This document shows positions 10,391 to 21,480 of a stretch of 64,000 nucleotides of DNA, piece by piece. How positions within the stretch are numbered: the stretch's first letter is position 1; every line of letters begins with the position of its first letter. The position numbers and the translations under genes were made by a program. The notes beneath the pieces are model-generated. The model made no database searches. It saw only the letters and a program-made list of their open reading frames with translations, and had not been told where the DNA came from. Origin of the DNA: Cricetomys ansorgei (Eukaryota; Chordata; Mammalia; Rodentia; Nesomyidae); assembly GCA_026225945.1 (NCBI GenBank), contig JAMJFZ010001133.1:5786501-5850500 (forward strand), read 5' to 3'.

Positions 10391-11485
10391 AAAACAACAA
10401 AATTTTGGCCTCAAAAGTTACCTGTTCTTGAAATCACAGTTCTCTCAGCAACAGCTATTAGTGCCTTTCAGTCAATAAAGTGCTGCCCTGCTCATCCTAT
10501 GAGTTTCTACTCAGTATTTAACACTGTCTCTCAAAGGGGTAGTTCTATGGGGAAGGAAAAAAGAAACAATACTACAATATGCTTTAATATCAAAGTGATG
10601 ATTAGCAATGGAGTGCTGTGTGATCAAGGTCTATTATCTGCTTGACTTTTAATTACCTTAAAAAATATATGTCCTGGGACTTTACTTTTATTCATTATAC
10701 CTGCCAGACCCTGAACTTTTAATTTCCGCTTATTAATTACAATGATATCCCCAGGTCCTTTTCACCTTCTATTTCTGCAAGAATAATATGATCCTAAACA
10801 TTTACTTTTCCTCTATGTCTGTCTCCCAGGATGTCTAAGTTCACTTTATACATACTAGATTCCATGCCACTTTGTTGCTGCCATAACAAATTTCAATTTC
10901 TTTTCTTCTTAACAGTATCTTTCTCACAGCTAACAATGTTTCCTACTCCATCACTAAATTTTATTGTCAGGAGATTCTGCTGTAGAAATCCAATTGTCTG
11001 TAAATCTGAGCACCAGTAAAGCTGCTAAAATCATTGTGAGTCTTATTTAACTGTCTGGCACATAAATCAGGTAAATTTTATTTGATTTCAGTGGGATGTT
11101 TTTCTAGACTTTAGTACTCTAACACATACTGATATTAACTAACTGCACATTCAGGAGCAGATTATTGCTTCAGAAAAGGACAATTCATCTATGAAGCAAA
11201 GCCTATCTCTCTAAAATGCAATCATGAAGAAACATGTTTGGAGCCATGTCATCTAGGATCAGTAATACAAAAAGGGCCTGGAGAGGCAAAGCTTTACAAT
11301 GTTGTCATTAATTCATTCTAAGATGGCCCAAGAGTTTCTAAATGCCAAGTGTTTTCTGTATAACATATCAGCCTATCTTTCTTTCATGGGGAGTAATATG
11401 CATAAAACTTTTAAAAACATTATTATTTCGGGTGTAAGCATTTACACACATTCATTTTATTGTTTGTATCCCTACTTGTATGTCA
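10391..11485. other. Unique sequence, no feature recognised
   Basis: AT-rich unique DNA. A few pyrimidine tracts ending in AG occur near 10830 and 10915, but no exon of convincing length or frame follows them. Confidence 0.55.
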
Positions 11486-11557
11486 GTACTGGGAATCAGA
11501 CTCAGGACCTTGCACATGGTAGGCAAATGCTGTACTGCCAAATTACACCAACTGTCA
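11486..11557 (-). repeat. ID-like SINE
   Basis: Reverse complement of an ID element: 'gtactgggaatcagactcag' then 'gaccttgcacatggtaggcaaatgctgtactgcc' in pieces. The family has 'gctggggatcgaacccagggcc' and 'atgctaggcaagcgctctacc' there. It is derived from a tRNA-Ala-like gene but is too mutated to be functional. Confidence 0.65.
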
Positions 11558-11898
11558 CTGTGTGTTTTTTTGGTATGTGTTTTATCTTTACATCTTCCAA
11601 CAAGTATAGATATGGAATATTCTTAGTGTTCCTTTCATATTAAGGTTATAAAATATAACATACAGAGTAAAATTCTTTCTATAATAATAAGGTCAGATAA
11701 TAGATAATTGTATGCTTTCAATATTGGTTTGCAGGTAAGTGTGTGTATATTTAAAAATTACATATATATGTATGATATGTTATTTTAGTCTATTAATAAT
11801 AAATGTTTATAAATGTAAAAATTCACATACAAGCATACATATATTTTAAAATTCTTATTCTTTACTTATTTAATGAGAATGCAATCATGGATGTAGTC

Positions 11899-12280
11899 TG
11901 TGCTGGTTAGTCTTAAACTGATACACAAACTAGACTTAAGGAACATCAGGAGAAATGCCTCCATAATAGCCCAGTTGTAAAGCATTTTCTTAATTACTGA
12001 TTGATGGGGAAAACCCAGTCCATTCTGGGTGATTCCATTTAGGCTAGTGTTTCTGGATTCTATAAAAAAAGCTGGCTGAGCAAGCCATGGGGAGCAAGCC
12101 AGTAAGCAACATCCCTCCATGGCTTCTGCCTCAAAGTTCCTTCCCTGTTTGAATTCCTGTCCAAACTTCCTTCGAAGATGAACAAAGATATGGAAGTGTA
12201 AACCAGATAAATACTTTCCTCAGCAGCTTGCTTTTTGGTCATGTTGTTTCATCTCAGCCTTAGAAACCCTAACTGAGATA
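11899..12280 (+). mobile_element. ORR1-type MaLR LTR
   Basis: Strong match to ORR1 as I remember it: TGTGCTGGTTAG start, 'gagaaatgcctccataa', 'ggattctataaaaaaagc' (TATA box), 'gagcaagcc', 'caagccagtaagca', 'catccctccatggcttctgcc', 'ttggtcatgttg' and 'gaaaccctaactgaga' end. The polyadenylation signal has decayed to GATAAA (near 12209). It is a solo LTR of about 380 bp. Confidence 0.88.
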
Positions 12281-13000
12281 TGGACCTTAAATATATTTTC
12301 ACAAAAATGCCACCAATTACAAGCAGAGGTAGTGGGCAGAGATAGTAAAAGGTAGCACATTAGTGGCCTGAGTTGACACCTCCCTCCCGAAAAAACCCAA
12401 AAACTTCATATTGCAGATTGGATGCTTGTGAAGAGTTTGATGGAATATTACGTCCAGTTTCTAGCATTTCATTGATAGACTTAGACTGTTGGTAGAAAGA
12501 TAATTCTGGGGACTTGCAGATCCCTTTTATTGGAGTGTCTTTGATTTCAAGAGCAGGATTTTTAGTCCCCCTGTGCTAATCACCTTGCTAATCATTTCAC
12601 ATCCTCTAGGCCAGTGAACACTGAATTGCAGGTGCACTGACTGTGTCACAGAAGAGATCTGAATTCCTTCTTTATCTGTGCTTGCATCCTAAAGAATTGC
12701 TTCTAATGATAGTTTGTTTTTTCTTTTTTTATCTACAGAAGTGTTCACCCATTAAGTAATAGAAAGAAAGGCTTACCTGAGGCCATGCTGCAAGTAAGGG
12801 AAGCGAGTGCACTGCCTAAACCCACCTAGTGATGTTAGAAGATCAATGCCACTGTATGTTATTAACAAGTAAACAAGTAAAATAAATTAGGACATTTTCA
12901 TATTTTATGTTATATGTAAGGCAATATTTACCAGCATCAGAATGAAGTAGACTTCTGTAAAAATAAATTAGAGGACTCTAAAAGGTAAAGTAATTAGGAA
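12281..13000. other. Unique sequence, no feature recognised
   Basis: Unique DNA with no repeat family recognised. A minus-strand AG/GT pair near 12770-12830 was considered as a micro-exon and not accepted. Confidence 0.55.
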
Positions 13001-13119
13001 TAAACAAAAAATACACATAAACATAAATACATTCATACATGTATACATATATGCGTGCACAAACACGTACATTGATGCACATTATACATAAACATACATA
13101 CACATGCATGCATATTCAT
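13001..13119. repeat. ACATA/CA-rich array, left part
   Basis: Imperfect repeats of ACATA, CATAC and ACAC units. The same kind of sequence resumes at 13681, after an inserted LTR, so both parts were probably one array. Confidence 0.85.
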
Positions 13120-13680
13120 TGTGGGATATTTTATAGTTATGGAATCATACTCTTGTATGCTGTTTAGGGGGAAGGATGCTTCCTGATGCCTTGCAGCATG
13201 TAAAGGAATTGCTTCTTACCTGTTAACAACTCTGTGCTAAAAACAAAAGAGTAGCCACCCAGATCGCCATATGAACAGGCCATTTGTTTACTTTAATGCA
13301 GATGAAGGTTCCCTATTATAACCCTCAATTTCTGCAGCCAGATGATCAAAGAAGACTCTGACTCACCCCCCAGCTTGGACACCTGCCGGGATAGGTGACA
13401 TGTCTGCTGGCAGACCATGAGAAGTGTTAGGTTCCATTCATTTGTATAATGAAGGTCTATGTGGAGAGAGAGGGAGTTTTGTATAAATAAAGCACCTAGG
13501 GGTGGGGGCAGAGAGGAAGGTGATCAGATCAGAGATGAGCTGGGAGAACGGTGGAGAGAGCAGTGTGAGGAGGCTATGGAGTGAGCTCTCTGCCTAAGCA
13601 GCCCAGGTATTGAATCCCTTAGAGCTGTCATGGCTCATTATTAAGATATTGACTTTGTATTAATAAATAATACTTTAACA
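13120..13680 (+). mobile_element. Solo LTR within a CA/TA-rich array
   Basis: A 561-bp block with TG at its left end (TGTGGGATATT) and CA at its right end (TTTAACA), in ordinary-complexity sequence with low-complexity DNA on both sides. A TATA box, 'tataaataaa', lies at 13482. An AATAAA signal at 13662 lies 180 bp downstream, as expected of an LTR with a short R and U5. No second copy and no internal region was seen, so it is probably a solo LTR. A target duplication could not be confirmed because the flanks are repetitive. The family was not identified. Confidence 0.65.
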
Positions 13681-14250
13681 CATATATGTAGGCAAAATAC
13701 AAATATACATATCCATATATGCTTACATTTACACACACATGCACAAACGTGAACACATACACACATACACATTTACACATAAATACACATCACATTCATT
13801 CATACTTATACACACACACACAAAAACAAAATATACACACACACATATACACATGCATACATACACACAAACATATATATATATATATAAACAAACATAT
13901 AAACACATGTATGCATATATACACACTATACAATATACATACCCATATATACATACAAACATATGTATACACATACACACAATATATGTAAACATACACA
14001 CATTCACATAAACACATACATGCACAAACACATACACATTAATATATATATATATGCACACCACAGAAAATATATACTCACATACACATATAAATGCATA
14101 TATACATACAGATATATGTATGCACACAAACACATACATATATACACATATGCACCTATAATTACATACACACATTCACATAGACATAAACACACATGCA
14201 CACATAAATATACACACATTCACACATACTCACACAGGCGAGTCACAATG
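13681..14250. repeat. ACATA/CA-rich array, right part
   Basis: About 570 bases of ACATA, CACA, TATA and ACAT steps with no strict period, including a short (TA)n at 13875-13888. Long open frames on both strands (up to 148 codons) read only Thr/His/Ile or Cys/Val/Tyr repeats and are artefacts of the composition. Confidence 0.9.
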
Positions 14251-14930
14251 CAAAATTTCCACGTGCACAAAGTAGTGAACCACCATGGACAACTCCATAA
14301 CACATAACACACAATGACTACAGAGCATCGATACTGGATCCAAAATACTGTGCTTCACCTAATCGTATTTCAAATGCCTGAAAATTAAAAAGTAAGAAAT
14401 GCAATTGACTATGAACTTTGGGTCATTCCCTACAAGATTTTTTTTCTTCTAACTTTGATAACTTTTCAGTTACCATTTTTAAAATCCTTTTTTCTGTTAG
14501 ATCTCAACAATTAGTAATATGCCTCTAAAAATTTAATCTACCAGTCATCATCACTCAAGTCAAAGTGCGTTTTATTCTTCAGTACATCTTGTGTTCTCTT
14601 TAGCCTTCAGCACAAACTTCTATCAGCTAAACTGGTGGCCTGATCTTGCATTCCAGGAAATTAGATTGGAGACAGAGAGAGATAGAGATGGGGATGGAGA
14701 TAGAGTTAGAGATAGAGGGGTGAGCTGCTAATGTATACTCCTGCTCTGATGGCTTGGGGAAGAGAGGGGAGAAAATGAAGACAGATGTAACTAATTATCA
14801 TCCAATGTGAGACAGGTGTACTCATTCTAGCCCTGTTCTTTCAGAGCACTACTGACCTTAACAAAGATGTGTGGTAACACAACTAGGTTAAATCTCAGGG
14901 TACTAAAGCATTCTTAAATTTCTATACTAT
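14251..14930. other. Mostly unique, with a short GAGATA-rich stretch
   Basis: Unique DNA apart from an imperfect GAGATA/GGAGAT repeat at about 14668-14720. No gene recognised. Confidence 0.55.
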
Positions 14931-14934
14931 GTCT

Positions 14935-15660
14935 CAAATAGAGCCCCTTAATGAAGCTAGAGGTAATGGAGGACATCAAGAATACAAAGCCCTCTAGATC
15001 AACATGGACAAAGCTCATATGCACTCTCAGAGGCTAAGCAGCATACACAGGACCTGTACTTGTCTGGACCAGTTTATCTGATATTATATTATGGCTTCCA
15101 GTTAAGTGTTTGTATGGAGCTGCTGAGCTTGCAAACTCTCTGATTCTTGTGCCTTCTCTTGAGATCCTTTTCTTCTGTTGGTTTGTCTTGTCCTACTTTG
15201 ATGTGACAGTTTTTGTTCCATCATATTATATTTTAATTTGTTATTTTTTAAAAAAATAAGTGAATGAATAAATAAATAAATGTAAACCTAACTGCTAGAG
15301 TGAAGGTTAAAACCGAACTCTGAATTGTCATTTATACCTGCCGGGAGAGGAAAAAACAGCTTTTTCAAATAGAGTTACACTGGTTATATCAACCACTCCA
15401 TAGAAGGCCTCATGTTTAGGAGTAGTTGAGTAAAATTTAATGGACTCTACAGTTTTTCTCTGTGCCTTTTTTGTTTAAAGTTTGGTGTTTATTTTTGAGA
15501 GGTGGTGTTTTATTTTGTTTGCTTGATTTTGGATTCTTTTCTTGTTGTATTGGGTGTTTGTTTAGGAAGGGGAGAGGATTTGGAAGGACTTGCAGGAGGA
15601 GGAGAATATAACCAAATTATATTTAAATTTAAAGTTATTTTGAATAATAAAAAAAAAAAC
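14935..15660 (+). mobile_element. L1 (Lx-type) 3' untranslated region, 5'-truncated
   Basis: Sense-strand match to rodent L1 3' UTR: 'aagctcatatgcactc', 'acaggacctgtacttgtctg', 'ctctgattcttgtgcc', 'gttacactggttatatcaac', then a GT-rich tract and 'ggaggaggagaatataacc'. It ends in an A run (15648-15659). None of ORF1 or ORF2 is present. This is the longest L1 3' end in the window. Confidence 0.85.
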
Positions 15661-15864
15661 TAAGAAAAGGGAAAAAGTATCATTAAGACCTTGAAGGCTA
15701 GTGAAATATTTTAGCCATCCTCTCTTTCCCTGAGCCATCCCTCCATTCACATCACACAGCAGATAAACTTAAACTTGGAGACTCAGATTCCCCTTTCCAT
15801 AACAACCTGACTCTGAACCCACAGATATGAGCAGGATCTGTGGACTTTAGTTCTCTGGAATAGT

Positions 15865-16260
15865 GTGTTAGGTTTCCATGGCAGATGAAACAAATTCCTA
15901 ATTACCAAGTTGCATAAAGTGGCTCTGATTAGTTACCTTATGGCTCTGAAGGTCAGAGGTCAGAAATGGGCCTTGTAAAGCAGAGGAAAAGACCTCTTTG
16001 GGCTGGCTTTCCTCATCAGGATTCAGAGGAGAATCTGTTCCTTGTTGTTCCACCTTTCCGAAGACATCATAACCATTTGGGCAAGAGTGAAGATATAAAT
16101 CAGATACTAATATCCCCATTTTTGGCTTTCAGACTATGGAGACATTGTACCCAAAGAAATTGGAATTTTCCCATGAATCTCATTCTGCAAGAAGAAAAAA
16201 GTTTAAGCCAAGCAACTGTCTGTGGGGGACTTGTCTCTGGATAGAAGATTTCACAAGTTC
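15865..16260 (-). mobile_element. Ancient MLT1-like MaLR LTR fragment
   Basis: In reverse orientation it keeps the order typical of MLT1: 'gttaggtttccatggcag', 'aacaaattcc', 'ggctctgaaggtcagaggtcagaaatggg' in pieces, and 'gagaatctgttccttg'. Agreement is loose, as expected of a pre-rodent repeat. The right boundary is not clear. Confidence 0.4.
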
Positions 16261-16299
16261 TGACAATTTGTCAGATAATCATGTAGGAAATGATGAAAA

Positions 16300-16350
16300 C
16301 TGAGATGATGATGATGATGATGATGATGATAATGATGACGGTGGTGGTGG
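16300..16350. repeat. (GAT)n-(GGT)n microsatellite
   Basis: About eleven GAT/ATG steps followed by ACGGT and GGT steps. Confidence 0.95.
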
Positions 16351-16616
16351 GTAGGACCACACCCTGACTAGGATTTCTTAGACATGTATACCTCTTGTCA
16401 TTAAAAATAAAAAGAACTTGGGGTGATCACTGGAGTTTATCCACTTTCCAATGTGGTCACATTGAAAAAAAATTCATTTTCCTTTGTTATTTAATAGAAA
16501 AGAATGCAAACATGATCAAGAAACAAGAGATTTTTCAAATTGTCTCACATATATAGAAAAAGGATTAATTAGTCTTTCTAAACATATGAAATGCAATTAT
16601 TAGAATGAAAAGTTAC

Positions 16617-16905
16617 AGGGGCTAGGAAGACAGTTCCAGATATAAAAGCACTTGCCTTACTAGCAAGAGTGTCCAAGTTGAGTTTTTATTTCTATAGCCC
16701 ATATAAAAACCTAGATAAACCCAGGAGGTAGTGACATACCACCTTTAATCTTAGTACTCAGGAGAAAGAGGCAGGTGGATCTCTCTGAGTGTAAGTCCAG
16801 CCTGATCTACAGAGTGTGTCCCAGGACAGCTAGAGTTACCCAGAGAAACACTGTCTATGCTTGTGCCCCATCCCCAGGCACACAGACACACAAACTTCAT
16901 GCATA
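16617..16905 (+). repeat. B4 SINE, near full length
   Basis: The tRNA/ID-like head, 'ggggctaggaagacagttcc', then 'agcacttgccttactagcaag' and 'cccatataaaaacc', joins the B1-like half, 'cacctttaatcttagtactc', then 'gaggcaggtggatctc', 'gtccagcctgatctacagag'. A CA-rich tail follows. The head-plus-B1 fusion is what defines B4. Confidence 0.85.
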
Positions 16906-17071
16906 CTCATTCACACATACTCCAAAATGTATAATCACTGGGTAAAGATATGTACGAGATGAAAATATCAAGAATATAATGTAGAATAATCTCTAAAATA
17001 AGAAGGATGAAAATAAGGACAGTTATTTTTGTTGTTTATAGTGTGTATGCAGCACTACCAAACATAGAATA

Positions 17072-17120
17072 TATATGTGTGTGTGTGTGTGTGTGTGTTT
17101 GTGTGTGTGCGTGTGTGTTG
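17072..17120. repeat. (TG)n microsatellite
   Basis: About 48 bases of TG with one TTTG and one TGCG interruption, next to the tail of a minus-strand B4. Confidence 0.95.
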
Positions 17121-17149
17121 CAAGAATGAGTATGCATAAGTGTGTGGCT

Positions 17150-17435
17150 ACAGAGCCAAGGAGAACATTGGAATCTTGATGTATCACTTTCCACTTATTC
17201 TCCTTAAAACAGGATCTCACACAGAACCTGTGGTTTGCCATTTTTACTAGGCTGGAGGCCAGCAGATGTCTGGAATCTGCCATGTCTGCCTCAGAGTCCT
17301 GGGGTTACAGGTGCACAGGTGTACACAGATCAAGGCCAGATCTTACAGGAGTGCTGAGTACTCGAATCAAGGTCCTTATGCTTATGCAGCAAATGCTGTC
17401 ACTCATGCAGTCATCTTTGCAGCTTAATAAACAAA
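17150..17435 (-). repeat. B4/RSINE1 SINE
   Basis: Reverse-complement B4: 'aacaggatctcacacagaacc', 'ctaggctggaggccagcag', 'cctggggttacaggtgcac', 'tgctgagtactcgaatcaag', 'gtccttatgcttatgcagc' and a head end 'cactcatgcagtcatctttgc'. Confidence 0.8.
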
Positions 17436-17459
17436 TAACCCTCATCCTGTAACTAAAAA

Positions 17460-17740
17460 AAAACATTTTCCTTTAATGGCTTTTAGGAGAGAGGGAGTCA
17501 TTTTTATTTAAGGGTATGGTCCCTTGAAGGTTGGGCATGTTCCAGTGTATGGTCCTACACACATCAATATAAGGACGGCACAGATTTGACTAGATGGGTC
17601 AAAGAAAAAGGAGGTGGAAGCTGGGAACACATGGGGAGGTGATAGTGGAACTGAGAGGAATTAAGGGGATGAGCAAGGGATGATCCAAAAATACATCATA
17701 TGATATGCTCAAAGAGTTAATTGCAACTATATTAAAAGAA
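17460..17740 (+). mobile_element. L1 (Lx-type) 3' end, 5'-truncated
   Basis: Sense L1 3' terminus: 'gggcatgttccagtgtatgg', then 'ggaggtggaagctgggaacac', then 'gggatgatccaaaaatacat' and 'ctcaaagagttaatt'. This is the ending used by several Lx subfamilies. It lies directly after the minus-strand B4. Confidence 0.75.
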
Positions 17741-18204
17741 GAAATGTAGTGTAGTAAAATAAAAATACATTTGTCCTTTTATGATATGGCATGTGTTTAT
17801 GAACTCCAATATAAATTTGTAAAAATCACAGTAATACATAAGTGAGTATTGCAACACAAGGGAAACATTTAAAATTTGTCTTTATATAACAACTTGGAGT
17901 TGGAACATATTCAGTATATTTAATATATTCCAGATGGATAGAGAAGTAAATAGATACATATTTATACACACATTCATATATACACACTAAATACACATTT
18001 ATTTGTATGAAATTTAAATAAAATCATAACAAATGCTCTCCTGGTTGTCAAGTAGATGAGCAATTTACAGACTTTGTTCATTTAGAGACCAACTACAGGG
18101 TTCTGAGAAGAGACATTGTCATGAAATAAATCTGGAGAATGGAGTCATTTTGGAGGGTAAAAATTAAGGCAGGGTGTTGGAGACTCAATTATGGAGCCCA
18201 TAAT
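17741..18204. other. Unique AT-rich sequence
   Basis: No repeat or gene recognised, apart from a short ATACA-rich patch near 17950-17990. Confidence 0.55.
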
Positions 18205-18360
18205 GCTTTGAGAGGATTGGAATTCTGCTCCTGGCACCCATTAACGGTGACTCACAACTCCCTGTTATTCCAGGTCCATATGATCAGGCATATTCTTGTA
18301 GCTTCTGCTGGCACTCAAGTCATATTCACAAATTCAAGAATATGATCAAAAATAAAAACC
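18205..18360 (+). repeat. B3 SINE, 5'-truncated
   Basis: Reads 'gagaggattggaattctgct', 'cctggcacccattaacggtg', 'actcacaactccctgttattc', 'caggtccatatgatcaggc', 'cttctgctggcactcaagtc', then a tail 'atgatcaaaaataaaa'. The 68-residue frame starting at 18139 lies mostly over this SINE and is not a gene. Confidence 0.75.
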
Positions 18361-19353
18361 AATATTGATCACAGATAGGGTAGGGAATGCAATGAAAATA
18401 ACTCATACCAGCACAGATCACTTAATGAAGATGATAGACAACTGACTGTATATTGTACACAGAGCGTTTGAACAGATCATATATATATGTATTGAACAGA
18501 ATGTATATTTATTCATCTATACATTCTCTAGTAACTTATCACACCATATATTTTAAAAAAAAAAAAGACAACAAGAACAGAAATTCACATTCATTTCTCT
18601 GCAGCATAAAAGTTCCCTATCTAGGCATCAAAAGAATTAACAGCCAATACGTTTACTTGGTTTGAAGAAAATTTTAGTAAATTGTATGCCCAGCACAATT
18701 TTTGTAAAATACACCTACAAATTAAGAGAAAGTAATCCATAGTGGAAAATCCAAAACTGAACAGATCATAGCGAAAAATCCAAAAGCTGACTATGTATTT
18801 GATTTTACACACTGTGAAACAGTGAATGAGACTCCCTTATGGAGACAAAACGTAAAATTCTGTAAGAATGAAAATGAGCCTAAAATGATCCTTATACGTC
18901 ACTTGCTGCACTGTTGCTGCAGAAACTTTGGATACTGTGAGCACGTGACGATCATGTCACCTGGCAATTTTTCTCCTTCTCTTGTCTACAGGAACTGTCA
19001 AAGTAGGAGTATGTAGAAGTAGATAACAGCAGACACGCACTCTGTCTCATTAAAGTTTTTAATTGAATAAAATGAAAACAACAGAAGATTCCACCGAGAA
19101 AGAAATGAATGAATAAACTATCACACTCATGAGATGAAATATATTAAGGAACTAAAATTGGGGTAATTATCTTACCGATATCAAATGACCCAACCCACAA
19201 GCACAAGTTTTAAAAGAAAAAGAAAAATCAGGAACAGAAAATAAAACAACAAAAGCAACAACAATAACAGCAACAACAAACATATATTATGACAGCTCTT
19301 ATAGACCCCAAAGCTGGTAATAATCGAATATTTACTTTTGATTATAGTCAACC
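18361..19353. other. Unique AT-rich sequence
   Basis: Unique DNA with short A runs (18553-18564) and a CAA-rich patch at 19235-19280. No gene recognised. Confidence 0.55.
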
Positions 19354-20477
19354 TGTTGGGAGCAATGCTGGGGGACAGCAGCCAGTATTAGTTTGTGGGG
19401 TACAACCTACTGTTTAGCAAAGCAACAGTAGGTTTTTATCTTGGTCTTCTGGGGGATTGTCTCCTGAATGCTCTTTGCCACTGCTAGACCTTGTCATGTT
19501 AGTTGCTACCATGGTCTCCCTGTCTCTCTTGTGGTATGAAAGTTCTATAGGGGTCTCTAACCCTTCACTGGGCAGAGTTACTGGCATATATGATAATGGT
19601 AATGATTTTCCCTCGAGCATTGCCACTTGGGCAAGGCATGAATTCAGTAGAACTAGAGATTTAATTGAAACTCCAGAAAGAATAACTAAAAAACTTGTAT
19701 AGTTAGGAACAGTAGGTATTTTTCACATACAGTTACAGGATTAAGTTAGGATGTTTTGCCAGCTTCCTTGGAATCAGTTAGTTAGGAAACATTAGCAACC
19801 GAAGGAATAACATAAAAGTAAGAGAACATATTTTTGCTAGGGACTTGTTTGGTCAGTGTAAGGAAAGCTAGTACAAAGAAAGCTTAAGGCTCACAAGCTT
19901 CATCTATGAAAAACAGACCCATGACTAAGCAATAACAAATGAGTTTCAGTGTCCATTGTTAGTCTTGAACTTCCTCAATCGCAAATAAAATTGATTCTTT
20001 CCTGGTCTCTATAATCAAAAGTTTACTGATGAGTTTGGAGTGTACCTTGAGGATATAGAGCTGTGCAACAGATTCTCCTTTTACCTAAGAAAAGCAAAAT
20101 CACCCTTGACTTAAAGTTTTCTACTTATAATACACTTGTTTTACTGTGTTAACTAAATAAGAATTGTATTAGGTTAGAATACTATGACGTGTACTCATTC
20201 CCTAGCAACTGCAATACTGCTACCAGCCAGCTACAACACAAGCTGATTGTAAAATTACTTGGCTTACTTAAACTCTGTTAATCTATAATAGAAACACTAT
20301 TCCTTCTAGGGTATAGATGTATTGTGAAGACAAAATATATGGGGAACTAGTTGGTCCGGTGTGGGTTTTAAGATAATGTACTCTTAAAAAGTATGGAATT
20401 TGTAATCACTGAAAAGTAAAACCTGTAATCATTATGTGAAGTTTAAGTTTATGATTAAGATGTGACTATGATTAAGA
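19354..20477 (+). mobile_element. LTR element of family X, copy 1, U3-like part
   Basis: Opens TGTTGGGAGC. It shares blocks with 59390-60250 in the same order and orientation: 'tcctga', 'tggtatga', 'gtctctaacccttc', 'tgatgattttcc' (here 'aatgattttccc'), 'acttggg..agg' and 'gtaat..ttatgtga'. The other copy has a TATA box where this one shows 'gattaagatatatatac', from which a microsatellite extends. I did not recognise the family. An 81-residue frame at 19457-19702 shares only a short GVSNPSL string with the frame at 59481 and is not convincing as a gene. Confidence 0.65.
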
Positions 20478-20870
20478 TATATATACATACATATGTATAT
20501 ATATATATACATACACACATATATATACGTGTGTGTGTATATATATACATACATATATATATAGAAAACAGACAGACAGTAGTATGAGAAGAAAAGAGAA
20601 GGTGAGAAAGAAGAAGGGAAAAAGGAAGCTTGCAAGATGTGTGGGTAAAATCTGTGTGTGTTGAAGATTTACTTCTGTCATAAAATGTATAAGAATGAGT
20701 GTGTGTGTGTGCGCGTGTGCACACACATGTGTTTATGTGTGTGTTGATGCTTTGCTTCTTCCACAAAATGTATAAGAATGTGTGTGTGTGTGTGTGTCTG
20801 TCTGTCTGTCTGTCTTTGTGTCTGTGTGTGTGTGTGTGTGTGTGTTTTTGACTTTACAGAAAAATACATA
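20478..20870. repeat. Compound TA/TG/CTGT microsatellite inside the LTR
   Basis: (TATATAC)n and TG steps to 20562, then a purine-rich stretch, TG tracts at 20697-20745, (TG)n plus (TCTG)n at 20777-20815 and (TG)n at 20822-20847. It contains an 83-bp duplication whose copies start at 20661 and 20744 and share 'aaaatgtataagaatg'. Confidence 0.9.
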
Positions 20871-21105
20871 GAGAATAACTAAGATAACATAAGAGAAAGA
20901 AATTTCACATAGAGGAAAAACATGAATTGTATAGAAAACGAAAAGATTGAAAAGAGAGGAAAATAAAAGGTAAAATAAGGGAAGAGCTTGCTTTGAACTG
21001 ACCAGACGACTCCTGCCTGTTTTCCTTGCCAAATTCACACCTCCGTTGCATCCCCTGTCTATATTGCTGGAGCTGGTCTCCAGCATCAACCTACTTTTGT
21101 TTTTA
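20871..21105 (+). mobile_element. LTR family X, copy 1, R/U5-like part
   Basis: From 20993 'ttgaactgaccagacgactc', then 'ctgcctgttttccttgcc', 'ttcacacctccgttgcatcccc' and 'ggtctccagcatcaacctactt' align in order with 60287-60398 of copy 2, which ends with the polyadenylation signal AATAAA and 'cccactttt'. Here AATAAA has decayed to ATCAAC. The 120 bases before 20993 are A/G-rich and were not assigned. Confidence 0.6.
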
Positions 21106-21286
21106 TTTTCTTTATTTTTAAAATCTGTTGATTTATTAATTATCATGCAAAATAGTAGTTTTATTTATGTGAGTCTTTGAGTTTAGTGACTTCTGACATT
21201 AACTAGTACAAATTTTGAGACATTCTCAATACCATATCACACACCTCAGTCACCTTCTTACTTCTCTTAATTAAATGACAGAATGT

Positions 21287-21480
21287 GGGGCTGGAGAGAT
21301 GTCTCAGTGATTAAGAGCACTAACTGCTCTTCTAATGGTCCTAGATTAAGTTTCCAGCACCCACATGGCTGTTAGGAACTGTCTGTAACTGTAATTCCAG
21401 GGGATTCAGCACCATCTTCTCTCCTCTAAAGGCACTGTACTGTAGGCTACCACCTACAATCAATTGAATAATTGTGAAGA
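21287..21480 (+). repeat. B2/B3 SINE
   Basis: 'Ggggctggagagatgtctcag' with intact head, 'taagagcactaactgctctt', 'ccagcacccacatggctg', 'ctgtaattccaggggattc', then a diverged tail. It is one of the better preserved tRNA-derived SINEs here. Confidence 0.9.

Noticed and set aside
12770..12835. Possible micro-exon on the minus strand (AG ... GTAAGCC)
   Set aside because: It would be 11-49 nt with no supporting frame; splice-like pairs of this kind are frequent by chance.
13729..14175. 148-codon minus-strand frame, the longest in the window
   Set aside because: It is a Cys/Val/Tyr/Ile repeat that translates an ACATA/CACA array; similar frames occur in several phases on both strands.
19457..19702. 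81-codon plus frame sharing GVSNPSL with a frame at 59481
   Set aside because: Both lie in copies of the same LTR, so the shared string reflects repeat homology and not a conserved gene.
20455..21146. Several minus-strand frames of 63-137 codons rich in Thr/His
   Set aside because: They run through TG/CA and TATG microsatellites within an LTR; the two similar peptides reflect an 83-bp duplication.
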